In this document: in pieces, positions 38,283-47,582 of the stretch
How the letters are laid out: each line of letters opens with the position of its first letter
Numbering within the stretch: the stretch's first letter is position 1
Assembly: GCF_014831675.1 (NCBI RefSeq)
Contig: NZ_VJXY01000005.1
Span: 127,675 to 191,674 of the forward strand
Direction: 5' to 3'
Source of the DNA: Komarekiella delphini-convector SJRDD-AB1
GTDB taxonomy: Bacteria > Cyanobacteriota > Cyanobacteriia > Cyanobacteriales > Nostocaceae
DNA length: 64,000 nt
Translations under genes and position numbers: made by a program
Notes under the pieces: model-generated
Database searches by the model: none
What the model was told of the DNA's origin: nothing
What the model saw: only the letters and a program-made list of their open reading frames with translations

Positions 38283-39866
38283 ATGTCTAATTCTGAGTTC
38301 CCTGAATCCCCCGTTCCGATTGAAACAGAACAGTTGGCTATTATTGATTTCAGTCAGCCTCAACAACAAGAGTTACCCCCGGAGCCAGAGAAACCGCCCA
38401 AGCCACCTGAAAAGCGGCGTTGGCCTTTGATATTGGGAATCGTCTTGTTGATTACAGGTGTAGGTTTTGGTTGGTGGTTGTGGCATAGCCGTGCTAGTAA
38501 TGCACGTTCAAGTAATGGGGCTGCTGGTAGTAAACCTATGGGAATTCCTGTAAGATTAGCAACTGTGGAGGCTGGAACTGTACAGGAAAGTTCGGTATTT
38601 GTTGGCACATTAGAGGCTCCACGCTCAGTGCAATTAAAACCACAGATTGAAGGACGAGTTACTCGAATTTTCTTTAAAGAGGGCGATCGCGTCAAGCAAG
38701 GACAAGTTGTCATAAGTCTGCAAAGTGATGACGCCGCAGCCCAGCTACAACAAAGGAAAGCAGCACTAGAACAAGCTCGGGCAAATCTTGCTGAACTCAA
38801 AGCAGGTACACGTCCAGAAGAAATTGCTCAAGCAAGAGCTCAGCTAGCTCAAGCTGAAGCTCGCCTTAAAGATGCTCAAGCAGGCTCACAACCAGCAGAA
38901 ATTGCTCAGGCTGAAGCTCAAATTGAGTCAGCCAAATCCGATTTGGAATTAGCAAAGTCACGAGCAAAACGCTACGAACAACTAAGAAAAGAGGGTGCAA
39001 TTTCCCAAGATTCCTTAGAAGGATATACCAGAGAACAGCGCAGCGCGGAAGCTGCGCTTGTCGCAGCTCAAAAACGTTTAGAACAACTGCGTCAAAGTAG
39101 AAGTTCTGATGTCAGCGCACTGGGTGCAGCCCTTGAACAACAAAGACAAAACTTAAAGCAACAGGTGAATGGCCCTCGTTCTGAAGAGATTGCTCAGGCG
39201 CGATCGCAAGTAAATCAGGCAGCGGCTCAAGTCCAGGCAGCACAAGTCCAACTACAATATACAAATGTCTTTGCTCCTTTTACTGGCACTCTTGGTGACA
39301 TTCCAGTAAAGGTGGGAGAGTATGTGGCCAAAGGTGATCAACTTACTACACTTACTAAAAACGATTCTTTAGAGTTGAATATATCCATACCGCTCAACGA
39401 GTCTAAACGGTTGCGGTTGGGATTACCAGTGCAAATGCTGGATGCTCAAGGCAAACCCACAGCAACGGGTAAGGTGAGTTTCATCTCTCCAGATGCTACT
39501 TCCAATTCGCAAACAGTTTTGGCTAAAGCCAACTTTGGCAATTCCAGCAATCAACTGATTAATCGTCAGTCAATAGAAACGAAAGTAATCTGGGAGGAAC
39601 GTCCTGGAATTTTAATTCCAGTTATCGCAATATCTCGCTTGGGTGGCGAGACGTTTGTATTTGTGGCTCAAACGCCAGAACAGCCAAAACCTGGAGCGCC
39701 GTCCTTGGTGGCTCAGCAAAAACGCGTGAAGTTGGGAGCGATTGAAGGGAATAATTATCAAATTCTTGAAGGATTGAAAGCTGGAGAAAAAATTGTGGTT
39801 TCAGGTATTCTCAACCTAACTAATGGTGCTCCGATCACGCTTGCGTCTGAAAACAGTAAACAGTAA
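38283..39866 (+). CDS. HlyD/RND-type periplasmic membrane fusion protein
   Basis: The 527-residue protein has a proline-rich cytoplasmic N-terminus (PPEPEKPPKPPEKRRW), one membrane helix (about 48-68), a lipoyl domain split by a very long alpha-helical hairpin rich in Q/A (about 145-330), and a beta-barrel and membrane-proximal domain. It should bridge an inner-membrane pump and an outer-membrane channel. No pump gene follows: the next gene is sodA on the other strand, so it is an orphan here. The C-terminal residues NSKQ and the stop come from an STRR. Confidence 0.9.
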   Translation: MSNSEFPESPVPIETEQLAIIDFSQPQQQELPPEPEKPPKPPEKRRWPLILGIVLLITGVGFGWWLWHSRASNARSSNGAAGSKPMGIPVRLATVEAGTVQESSVFVGTLEAPRSVQLKPQIEGRVTRIFFKEGDRVKQGQVVISLQSDDAAAQLQQRKAALEQARANLAELKAGTRPEEIAQARAQLAQAEARLKDAQAGSQPAEIAQAEAQIESAKSDLELAKSRAKRYEQLRKEGAISQDSLEGYTREQRSAEAALVAAQKRLEQLRQSRSSDVSALGAALEQQRQNLKQQVNGPRSEEIAQARSQVNQAAAQVQAAQVQLQYTNVFAPFTGTLGDIPVKVGEYVAKGDQLTTLTKNDSLELNISIPLNESKRLRLGLPVQMLDAQGKPTATGKVSFISPDATSNSQTVLAKANFGNSSNQLINRQSIETKVIWEERPGILIPVIAISRLGGETFVFVAQTPEQPKPGAPSLVAQQKRVKLGAIEGNNYQILEGLKAGEKIVVSGILNLTNGAPITLASENSKQ

Positions 39867-40020
39867 AGAGTAAACAGTAAACAGTTGGGGGATTTAAACA
39901 CGCTAGATAGCGCCTGCTACTAATCGGCTTTGGGTTATTAGTTTTCAGTTGTCAGTGAGCGCCTCCTTAGTGGTTTCTCTTAAACTCAATTATGTTTACT
40001 GTTTACCGTTTACTGATAAC
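39850..40020. repeat. AACAGTA-type STRR and shared repeat block
   Basis: Heptamers of the AACAGTAAACAGTAA type start inside the last codons of the fusion-protein gene and continue into the gap. Farther on are CGCCTGCTACTA and TTAAACTCAATTAT modules, also present at 170-295. The gap otherwise holds no gene. Confidence 0.75.
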
Positions 40021-40023
40021 TTT

Positions 40024-40836
40024 CTAAGTCTTTTGGCGTGAGGCTTCGGCGCGTCTGTTGATTTCCGTCCAGTTGACTACATTCCACCAGTTATTTAAAT
40101 AGTCAGCACGGCGATTTTGATATCTCAGGTAATAAGCGTGTTCCCATACATCATTACCCATAATTGGAAACAAGCCTTCTGTAATTGGGCTATCTTGATT
40201 TGGTGTACTGGTGATTTGCAACTGACCTTGGGGATTACGCACTAACCAAACCCAACCACTACCGAAGCGATCGCCTCCCGCTTGGTTAAACTGTTTCTTA
40301 AATGCATCAAAACTACCAAAGCTTTGGTTAATTTCTTGGGCAATGTCTCCTGTTGGTTGTCCACCACCTTGAGGACTCATAATTTGCCAAAAAATCGTAT
40401 GATTAAGATGACCGCCACCATTGTTACGTACTTTTGTCCGAATATCTTCAGGAACGCTATTTAAATCGCGTAACAAAGATTCCACACTGCTATTTTGCAG
40501 TTGCGGATATTTTTTTAAGGCATCGTTGAGGTTATTGACGTAAGCTGCATGATGTTTATCATGATGCAGTTTCATGGTCTCTGCATCAATGGCTTTCTCT
40601 AGTGCGTTATAAGCGTAAGGTAATGGCGGTAACTGAGCAGGATTTGCACTGAGTTGGCTATTAAGAACAGCTACGGGACGTGTGTTTGTTACAGGTGCAG
40701 TAGTTTGTATAGGAGTTGCTGTAGTGCTTGAAGGCGACTCTGTTACCTGTTGAGATTGACAAGCAAATAGAGTAGATACTAGTAAAATTACTGTGAAAAA
40801 CCAAACAACAGGTTGCCAGAAAAATGATTTCATCAA
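40024..40836 (-). CDS. sodA: Superoxide dismutase (Mn/Fe type), membrane-anchored
   Basis: This 270-residue superoxide dismutase has an N-terminal export segment ending [10 protein letters not shown] (a lipobox-like site at Cys26) and a Thr/Pro-rich linker. The catalytic domain begins at [28 protein letters not shown]. Metal ligands are visible: His in MKLHHDKHH, His in NHTIFW, Asp and His in DVWEHAYYL. Nostocales carry a membrane-bound MnSOD that faces the lumen or periplasm, and this fits. Mn is inferred from that, not proven. Confidence 0.92.
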   Translation of the reverse strand: MMKSFFWQPVVWFFTVILLVSTLFACQSQQVTESPSSTTATPIQTTAPVTNTRPVAVLNSQLSANPAQLPPLPYAYNALEKAIDAETMKLHHDKHHAAYVNNLNDALKKYPQLQNSSVESLLRDLNSVPEDIRTKVRNNGGGHLNHTIFWQIMSPQGGGQPTGDIAQEINQSFGSFDAFKKQFNQAGGDRFGSGWVWLVRNPQGQLQITSTPNQDSPITEGLFPIMGNDVWEHAYYLRYQNRRADYLNNWWNVVNWTEINRRAEASRQKT

Positions 40837-40878
40837 CTATTCCTAATGAAGAGAGTATTTTTTTATATTACATTTTCT

Positions 40879-41232
40879 TTAGGCAATTTGTGCCACAATT
40901 CTTAAAAGGATTGAGTTGATGATTGTCAAGCAAATTGAACCAAGCAAAGCACTCCAAAAGCCATAACGCAATCTAAAACCAGGTACTAAAGCTGCTGCTA
41001 AGCCAAAGATTATGGCATTCAAAATAAAGAAAAATAGTCCTAATGTAATGATAATAAATGGCAAGGTAAACAAGGTAAGAATTGGCAACAGAATAGCATT
41101 CAAGATCCCAAAAACTACGGCAGAAATTGCTGCTTTACCAAAGCCGTCTATTTCAATTCCTAAAAATGGCAGTCTAGCAATAATCAAGAAACTAACAGCA
41201 GTAACTAACCAGGTAAGGATTAAACCTATCAT
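40879..41232 (-). CDS. Phage-holin-family (YvlD-like) small membrane protein
   Basis: The 117-residue protein has four membrane helices: ILTWLVTAVSFLII, AISAVVFGILNAILLPILTL, LPFIIITLGLFFFILNAIIFGLAAAL and FWSALLGSICLTIINSILLRI. This is the PF04020 fold (phage holin family 4_2); despite the name, most members are housekeeping membrane proteins of unknown role. I chose the ATG at 41232 because GAGAGGAATAATC precedes it. The longer frame adds a hydrophobic, poorly conserved extension. Confidence 0.87.
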   Translation of the reverse strand: MIGLILTWLVTAVSFLIIARLPFLGIEIDGFGKAAISAVVFGILNAILLPILTLFTLPFIIITLGLFFFILNAIIFGLAAALVPGFRLRYGFWSALLGSICLTIINSILLRIVAQIA

Positions 41233-41511
41233 GATTATTCCTCTCTTTTTAAAGCTATGATTATCTGTTTGATTAGAAATTGCATCTATATATAGATATA
41301 GTATTAAAAGTAAATGTGATTCAAAAATGACTATCATTTATTAGGAGTGAAGAAATAGGGATTGGGGGTAATTTTGGATTCACCTCCTTTTGCTGATTAC
41401 CTTATTTTTACTGCGATCGCTAACTAGCTAATGGTTTTGCAGCTGTGTAGGACACACGATTAAAAAAACCATGCCTCAGATTAATTTTTATGTATAAGTT
41501 TTTACGATTTT

Positions 41512-43173
41512 ATGAATAGCTTTCTTCGCTTTCGGAACGCTGTTGTCATCTTGATAATTGTTGTACTCGTGCTTTTAGGATGTCTTATAACTACTGAAAT
41601 ATCGGTGCAAGCTCAATCAACACCAACAGATGCCGTTACAGTAGATGGCCGCAAGTTATTTGAAGTCACTGAAGCAGGACAATTTAGTGCTGAAAATCGT
41701 GCTGCTGATGCCAACTTAATTTTAAGAGAAGCAGTTCGTTCTCCTGATTCCGTAAAGGTGGAGATTGTAGAAAGTAATCAATTACCTGTAATTTTGGTGA
41801 ATAATCGCCACCTACTGACAGTAACACAACAAGACACTCCTACAGGCAGAACAAAAGATGAACAAGCAAAAATCTGGGTGCAACGAATTACTGAAGCAGT
41901 TCAGCAAGGTCAAGAAGAACGAAGATTAAGTTATTTTTGGAGAGCAATATTACTAATAGTTTTGTCTGTATTTGGTGCGATCGCTCTCCATTTACTTTTG
42001 GGTTGGGTTTGGCGCTATTGGTCACGGCGGTTGGTTCCTAGAGAAGCAAATCATCCCGAAACTGGAGCACAACCCAAAGGAATTGAATTATTTCTACAGT
42101 TGACGTTGGTTGTAGTGCGATCGCTTTTATGGATAGGGATAACTATTTATATTACTGACTTATTTCCTTTCACGCGAGAATGGAGTAGGCGCATTGCCAA
42201 CATTCTTTTGATGAGCTTAACATCACCAGTAATTACTATTGGAGAAAGCTCTTATTCTGTAATCAATATAATTATCTTGATCAGCTTATTTTTCGGAGTT
42301 TTGGCTATTGCTGGAACTCTAACTAATCTGTTGCGATCGCGCGTACTACGTATTACCAATGTTAGCCGTGGTGTTCAAGAATCAATTGCAGTTGCTACCC
42401 ATTACAGTTTGATTTTTATTGGTACAGTTTTATTACTACAAATTTGGGGTTTGGATATCAGTTCCCTCGCAATATTAGCCAGTGTATTTGGTGTGGCGAT
42501 CGGGTTTGGCTTACAGGGAGTTGCTAAAGAGTTGGTCAGCGGTTTTGTAATTACCTTTGAGCGCGCTATTGCAGTTGGGGACTTTGTAGAAATTGGTGAA
42601 TTTATAGGAACAGTAGAGCGCTTAAATGCTCGGAGTACCTATATTCGCACTTTAGATGACATAGTAGTGATTGTGCCTAATTCGCGTTTATTAGATACAG
42701 AAGTAGTGAATTGGAACCATCAGAGTTCGGCATCTCGTCTAGTATTGCCTGTGCGTGTGGCTTATGAAGTAAATATCAATACTATACGCTCTGCATTATT
42801 AAAAGTAGCACGTGAAAATCATGATGTATTAAAAAAACCAACGCCTCTTGTTTGGTTTCAAGGGTATGGGGAGGATTTTTTAAATTTTCAGTTATTAGTT
42901 TGGATTTCCAAACCCCGTAAGCAGTTTCAAATTAAGAGCGATTTATATTTTCAGATTGATGAAATACTGCGGCAGGAAAATATTCATATTCCCTTTCCTC
43001 AACGCTCTCTAAATTTGCGTTCTGGAAGTTTACCATTGGAACTTTCACCCAAACTAGAAAATTCCTTATCTCAACTTTCCGAAAGTATGATCGCTTTGTT
43101 AAAAAGTCAGTTGCAAAAAGATAACTCAAATGGTGCTAATAATCAAGCTGCAAAAACTCAAGATGAAAAATAA
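41512..43173 (+). CDS. Mechanosensitive ion channel of the MscS family
   Basis: The 553-residue protein starts with a signal-like segment (about 10-36), a periplasmic domain, four to five membrane helices between about 140 and 345, and the MscS beta domain with AVGDFVEIGEFIGTVERLNARSTYIRTLDDIVVIVPNS. The pore helix lies in SSLAILASVFGVAIGFGLQGVAKELVSG, with the glycine/alanine pattern of MscS pores. It should release osmolytes on hypo-osmotic shock. The N-terminal domain is an addition to the core fold. Confidence 0.92.
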   Translation: MNSFLRFRNAVVILIIVVLVLLGCLITTEISVQAQSTPTDAVTVDGRKLFEVTEAGQFSAENRAADANLILREAVRSPDSVKVEIVESNQLPVILVNNRHLLTVTQQDTPTGRTKDEQAKIWVQRITEAVQQGQEERRLSYFWRAILLIVLSVFGAIALHLLLGWVWRYWSRRLVPREANHPETGAQPKGIELFLQLTLVVVRSLLWIGITIYITDLFPFTREWSRRIANILLMSLTSPVITIGESSYSVINIIILISLFFGVLAIAGTLTNLLRSRVLRITNVSRGVQESIAVATHYSLIFIGTVLLLQIWGLDISSLAILASVFGVAIGFGLQGVAKELVSGFVITFERAIAVGDFVEIGEFIGTVERLNARSTYIRTLDDIVVIVPNSRLLDTEVVNWNHQSSASRLVLPVRVAYEVNINTIRSALLKVARENHDVLKKPTPLVWFQGYGEDFLNFQLLVWISKPRKQFQIKSDLYFQIDEILRQENIHIPFPQRSLNLRSGSLPLELSPKLENSLSQLSESMIALLKSQLQKDNSNGANNQAAKTQDEK

Positions 43174-43271
43174 AATTTAGAGTAATTTTATCGTTTTTTC
43201 ATTTGAAAGTCACATCGCGAACTTCTTGATTTGACCGAAAAGTGATATTATCTTTTACTTTATTGCACGAA

Positions 43272-43709
43272 TTAATTGGGTTTATGATCAGAACTTTTGG
43301 AACCCCAAAAAACCTTTCTATTTGTTAAAGGGCTATAATCACAACAATTGATTGCTGCTTTTGTAGAAACAGTGGAAGGATTTACTGTACACTGAAGATA
43401 ATTGTTGTTACTAAAAAAACGACAATTTCTACAGGGAGATTGATGTAAATTATTTAGATTGTTAGTCTGACGATACAGACTGCGCTTATGAAAAATAATT
43501 ATCCCTGCCATTCCTAATAATACAATAGGAGCGAAAATTAAAGATAAATCGGGAGTTGTTGCTGCACTTATATTATCTCCGCTCGGCTTTTCACCATCAA
43601 GCTTTTCTGTACTCAAACTTACTTTAGCTAGGTTTGTTTCACTTAATTTCAAGAAATTAGGATTGATCTCGCCTGGTGTATGCTGTCCTAAAAGTTCTTT
43701 CACTGCCAT
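43272..43709 (-). CDS. Small membrane protein with cysteine-rich C-terminus
   Basis: I do not know a function for this 145-residue protein. Residues about 53-73 (LSLIFAPIVLLGMAGIIIFHK) form one membrane helix. The C-terminal part has four or five cysteines in the pattern CRNCRFF..YLQC..INCCDY, a spacing seen in several small Nostocales proteins and likely to bind a metal or form disulfides. A short acidic/Thr-rich N-terminal domain precedes the helix. Confidence 0.65.
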   Translation of the reverse strand: MAVKELLGQHTPGEINPNFLKLSETNLAKVSLSTEKLDGEKPSGDNISAATTPDLSLIFAPIVLLGMAGIIIFHKRSLYRQTNNLNNLHQSPCRNCRFFSNNNYLQCTVNPSTVSTKAAINCCDYSPLTNRKVFWGSKSSDHKPN

Positions 43710-44084
43710 ATCATTTACCTCTTGAGCATAAGTACTTACTTGCTGCTATTTTGTTACTTCTTGACAGAAAGTACTTGTAATGGTAGGTATGTTAAAAATT
43801 AAAGTTTTAAAACTGTTTATGGCAAAATCACTGATAATGCCATCTAGATTTAATATGTAAAACAAATGTGAGCAAAAAGTGACAGCATTGGGCGAAAACT
43901 TCGTCATTGTGGCAATGCGATCGCTTAATAATCCTAACCACACTCCTATTAGTAAAATATGGTTCTACTCCTCATGAGATTGATTTATCCATCTCAAGGT
44001 TGATTTGCTACTCATACCCAGTTTTTACAAAAGATTTTTGATTAATGTTTGTAATGTCATCGTTAATCAGAGCAGCAAGTTGAA
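43710..44084. other. Intergenic region, nothing recognised
   Basis: This AT-rich gap separates the cysteine-rich protein gene (minus) from the potassium channel (plus). It should hold two divergent promoters, but I see no clear site. The 65-codon frame at 43746-43943 (minus) shows no family pattern. Confidence 0.4.
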
Positions 44085-45164
44085 ATGAGGTTGTTAGTAC
44101 AAATAATAGGCGCGGGGATTGTAATTCTATCGCTCGTAGATATTTACTTAACTGTTTTGTTTCCTCGCCTTGGCAGTAGTTTACTTAGTTTGCCACTAGG
44201 TAAAGGAATGTGGCGACTCTTCCGCTTGATTGCACGTATAGTTCCCTTCAAGGACGATAAGCTACTTTCCCATAACGGCCCTACATTAATGATTGCAACA
44301 GTTGTAGTATGGGTATGCTTGCTAATCTGCGGATTTGCTTTAATCGTTTGGACTGAGTTGGGTTCAGCTATCCAATCTAGTAGTGGCTGGACTGAGACTA
44401 ATTTTATCACTGCACTTTACTACAGCGGTTTTTCACTAACAACGCTGGGTACAGGAGATTTAACACCAAATACAGATTTTCATCGACTGCTGATGATTTT
44501 GGAAGCAGCAATTGGCTTTTCAATCTTTACTTTGACAATTACTTATCTACTGTCGATTTACAGCGCACTCATCAGACGTAATACCTTTGCTTTAAGCTTA
44601 CATCACCGTTCTGCTGGTACGGCAGATGCGGCAGAAATCCTAGCAAGACTTGGTGCTAGTGGCGAACTCAGCGGTGTACAGCAAGATATTTCTAACATGG
44701 CAAGAGACTTAATTAACTTACTTGAATCGCAACAATCTTACCCAGCGCTACTGTATTTTCGCTTTCAAGAAACTTACTATGCTTTACCACGAATATTACT
44801 TTTGGCAATGGATACAGCTACTTTGATGAAAACTGCATTAAACGCTCAAAAGTATCGTTCAATAGTACATTCTACAGCGCTAGCAGAATTGTGGGGTGGC
44901 AGTCAACAACTGCTGATTGAATTATCTAGCTTTCTTGTACCCAAGAGTCGTTCAAAGATTAATGAATCATTAGAACAAGTGTGGCGAAAGCGGTATTATC
45001 AGGCGGTAAAAAAATTTAGAGATGAGGGAATAGAGACAGTAACCGATTTAGAAGCTGGCGCTTCTTTATATATTTCTCTGCGTCGAAAATGGAACCCTGG
45101 CTTAGTTGGGCTTACTAATTATATGGGGTATAAGTGGAGTGAAATAGCTCCCCATGAAATATAA
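44085..45164 (+). CDS. Two-helix potassium channel family protein
   Basis: The 359-residue protein has two to three N-terminal membrane helices and an ion-channel pore loop with the selectivity filter TTLGTGDLTP (about residues 118-127) followed by a pore-lining helix (LLMILEAAIGFSIFTLTITYLLSIYS). TLGTGD is an accepted variant of TVGYGD; selectivity for K+ is probable but not certain. The long cytoplasmic C-terminal domain lacks RCK/TrkA Rossmann motifs and is alpha-helical. Confidence 0.88.
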   Translation: MRLLVQIIGAGIVILSLVDIYLTVLFPRLGSSLLSLPLGKGMWRLFRLIARIVPFKDDKLLSHNGPTLMIATVVVWVCLLICGFALIVWTELGSAIQSSSGWTETNFITALYYSGFSLTTLGTGDLTPNTDFHRLLMILEAAIGFSIFTLTITYLLSIYSALIRRNTFALSLHHRSAGTADAAEILARLGASGELSGVQQDISNMARDLINLLESQQSYPALLYFRFQETYYALPRILLLAMDTATLMKTALNAQKYRSIVHSTALAELWGGSQQLLIELSSFLVPKSRSKINESLEQVWRKRYYQAVKKFRDEGIETVTDLEAGASLYISLRRKWNPGLVGLTNYMGYKWSEIAPHEI

Positions 45165-45215
45165 TTTTTGCGCGATAAGTAGGTAGGCATAATTAACATA
45201 AAATAAAATCCTAGT

Positions 45216-45330
45216 TCGTAGTGAGTGATTTATCACTCAAAACAAGGATTATCAGGACTAAAGTCCTTACCCTTTGGGTTCGTTAGTCGCTCATGGGGGA
45301 AACCCCCAAGACCGCGCTAACTCACTACAA
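45216..45330. repeat. 115-bp repeat with inverted ends and internal hairpins
   Basis: The ends CGTAGTGAGT and ACTCACTAC are inverted. Inside are hairpins such as GAGTGATTTATCACTC, AGGACTAAAGTCCT and GGGGGAAACCCCC. This is a known kind of intergenic palindrome-rich repeat in Nostocales. It lies between the K+ channel gene and the convergent debranching-enzyme gene and could terminate both. Confidence 0.75.
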
Positions 45331-45360
45331 GCTTTAATTTATTTACACTTAGCTACTTAG

Positions 45361-47523
45361 TTAAGAAAAGTTAGTAGAATTGCGCCAAGGTTGCCAAGCT
45401 TGCTGTTTAACATTTACCTCACCACTAATAACAGAAGCATCCCAACGAGTAATATCGCCTTCACGCCAAAACTGCAAATCAACAAGTGCATTGTTAATTT
45501 CAACCTGACGCAGGGTAATATTAGGCAACCATTCTGGTAAATGTGGATCAACAAAAAGCTGCCCATTGGGAGCATCTGCTTGTAAACCCAGCAACGCTTG
45601 CAAAAGCTGAAAAACGGATGCAGCCGCCCAACCTTGGGGTACATTCGCTTCTAGATAAGGGACTGGAAATGCTCCTGGTTCTTGCTCAATACCAGCATAG
45701 AGTTCTGGTAGACGGTAGCTTGCAAAATATTTAGCTGCATCAAAAATTCCGTTTGCAATCTGTGCTACTTCTTTAGCAAAACCATAACGTTTAAATCCCA
45801 TCGCAATCATACCATTATCGTGGGGCCAGACTGAACCCAAGTGATAAGAAAAGGGATTATATGCAGGGTTTTGGGTAGATATTGTGCGAATTCCCCAACC
45901 ACTCCACATATCTGCTTGCAGAAGTCTTTTGACCACACGCGCTGCACGTTCAGGACTAACTATCCCACTCCAAAGACAATGACCTGGATTGGAGGCAACA
46001 GTACGAACGGGTTGTTTTTCAGAGTCGAGGGCTAAAGCATAAAAGCCTAAATCTTCACACCAAAACTGCTTTTCAAATTTTGCTTGCAGTTCGGTGGCTT
46101 TGGTGCGTAGTTCACTAGCGTAATTGCTTTCTCCTAAAAAATTAAAAGCTTCTGCCATTCGCATATATGCATCAAAAGCGTAGCCTTGAAGTTCGCACAA
46201 TGCTTTAGGAGGATTTACTTGACTACCATCAGGATAGACGATCGCATCACCCGAATCTTTCCAACTTTGATTATCTAGTCCATCTTTGGAACGTTTTTGG
46301 TATTCTTGAAAGCGATCGCTATTTAAATCACCATACTGTTCAATCCATTGCAAGCAACTCAAAGCGACATCCCGATAGTCTCGCAACAGTGAGTCATCTC
46401 CTAGCCATTTCCAAGCTTCATGCAAGGCAATCAAAAACAAAGGCGCGGTATCAGCAGCACCATAGTAGGGAGTGTGCGGTATCTTATGAAAATACGCCAG
46501 TTCCCCCATACGAATCTCGTGCAAAATCTTGCCTGGTTCAGCATCCCGCCAATCATCCCACTCTTGTGCTTGAAATTGTGCCAATTTTTGCAACGTACCC
46601 TTGACAAAACCAGGATGCACAATCATATTTTGCAAGCTAATAATCAAACTATCCCGACCAAATAAAGTAACAAATTTAGGTACACCGGCCGCAGGTATCC
46701 AAGTATCCTCGGTAAATTGATAATCATACAGTCGCAATGCGCCCAAATCTTCTATTGATTGGCGGTAAAGTCGATTAATATCTTCATTAGCAGAGGTAAC
46801 ATCAGTAACTTTATTTCGCCATAGTTGTTGAACTTGGCCTAATCTTGTCTTAATGGCTTCTTGATAAGACAAGTCTAATGGTTTGCGGACGTGTTTATTA
46901 TCTGCCAAAGTATAAAGGCAACAAGTATCCCAAGTAGCACCAGGTTCTAAGGTAACTTCAAAAATAATCCGCCCATTGCCGTAATGAGCTTGCACAGGAC
47001 AACTGGCTAAGCGATAACTCAGACAGCGGAAAAAATCACTGTTAGTGTAGGTAGTCACTAGTTCACTTTTCTCTTTATGCCATTGCGTTTCGATATATCC
47101 ACGGCGCACAATGTTTTGAGCCGATACCTCAAAAATGTCACCAAAGTCTGAACGCAGAGCAATTTCCAGATTGAAATGAACCTTTTTAAGTCCGTAATTA
47201 GTCAATTGCAACTCTTCACGGATACCCTCACTAGCAACCCGACTAATTATTAGTGACAGAGTACCTTTGGTATATAACCCATCATCAGTTTTAAATTCTG
47301 GGTTGATGAGATAAATTCGAGCGGCATAATAAGCAGTTGTTGCAGAGGTAACACGTATCCAACTTTTACCATTTATGTAACAAGCATAGTAACTCAAAAA
47401 CCGAGTATCGTCTGAAAAAATGCCTTGCTGAGTTTCAGGATTAATATTGCCACTTAAGTCAGATACCATAAAGGTTCTGCCGTGATTAATTGTTAAGTTT
47501 GGGGGCCCAACATTTATTCTCAT
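45361..47523 (-). CDS. Amylo-alpha-1,6-glucosidase family protein (glycogen debranching type)
   Basis: The 720-residue protein begins MRINVGPPNLTINHGRTFMVSD with the glycogen-debranching N-terminal domain and continues with an (alpha/alpha)6-barrel. Motifs include WIPAAGVPKFVTLFGRDSL, YYGAADTAPLFLIAL, YPDGSQVNPPKALCELQGYAFDAY and YHLGSVWPHDNGMIA, with acidic residues placed as in GH63/GH133-like catalysts. It may hydrolyse alpha-glucosidic bonds in glycogen or in compatible-solute oligosaccharides. The ATG at 47523 was chosen; a longer frame to 47634 overlaps the upstream gene and is hydrophobic nonsense. Confidence 0.87.
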   Translation of the reverse strand: MRINVGPPNLTINHGRTFMVSDLSGNINPETQQGIFSDDTRFLSYYACYINGKSWIRVTSATTAYYAARIYLINPEFKTDDGLYTKGTLSLIISRVASEGIREELQLTNYGLKKVHFNLEIALRSDFGDIFEVSAQNIVRRGYIETQWHKEKSELVTTYTNSDFFRCLSYRLASCPVQAHYGNGRIIFEVTLEPGATWDTCCLYTLADNKHVRKPLDLSYQEAIKTRLGQVQQLWRNKVTDVTSANEDINRLYRQSIEDLGALRLYDYQFTEDTWIPAAGVPKFVTLFGRDSLIISLQNMIVHPGFVKGTLQKLAQFQAQEWDDWRDAEPGKILHEIRMGELAYFHKIPHTPYYGAADTAPLFLIALHEAWKWLGDDSLLRDYRDVALSCLQWIEQYGDLNSDRFQEYQKRSKDGLDNQSWKDSGDAIVYPDGSQVNPPKALCELQGYAFDAYMRMAEAFNFLGESNYASELRTKATELQAKFEKQFWCEDLGFYALALDSEKQPVRTVASNPGHCLWSGIVSPERAARVVKRLLQADMWSGWGIRTISTQNPAYNPFSYHLGSVWPHDNGMIAMGFKRYGFAKEVAQIANGIFDAAKYFASYRLPELYAGIEQEPGAFPVPYLEANVPQGWAAASVFQLLQALLGLQADAPNGQLFVDPHLPEWLPNITLRQVEINNALVDLQFWREGDITRWDASVISGEVNVKQQAWQPWRNSTNFS

Positions 47524-47582
47524 GATTTGTTTGTTTGATGATATTTGAAAAGGAAAATATAAAAATAAGTGAACAGTAATCT

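Noticed and set aside
39030-39070. GC-rich palindrome CGCAGCGCGGAAGCTGCGC in the fusion-protein gene as another repeat insertion.
   Set aside because: It codes for normal helix residues (QRSAEAALVAA) in a coiled-coil repeat and shows no length gain that I can see, so it may be ordinary sequence.
45216-45330. tRNA-like fold suggested by a GGTTCG motif and several stems.
   Set aside because: The stem spacing and the anticodon and acceptor lengths do not fit a tRNA. It matches the palindrome-rich Nostocales repeat type instead.
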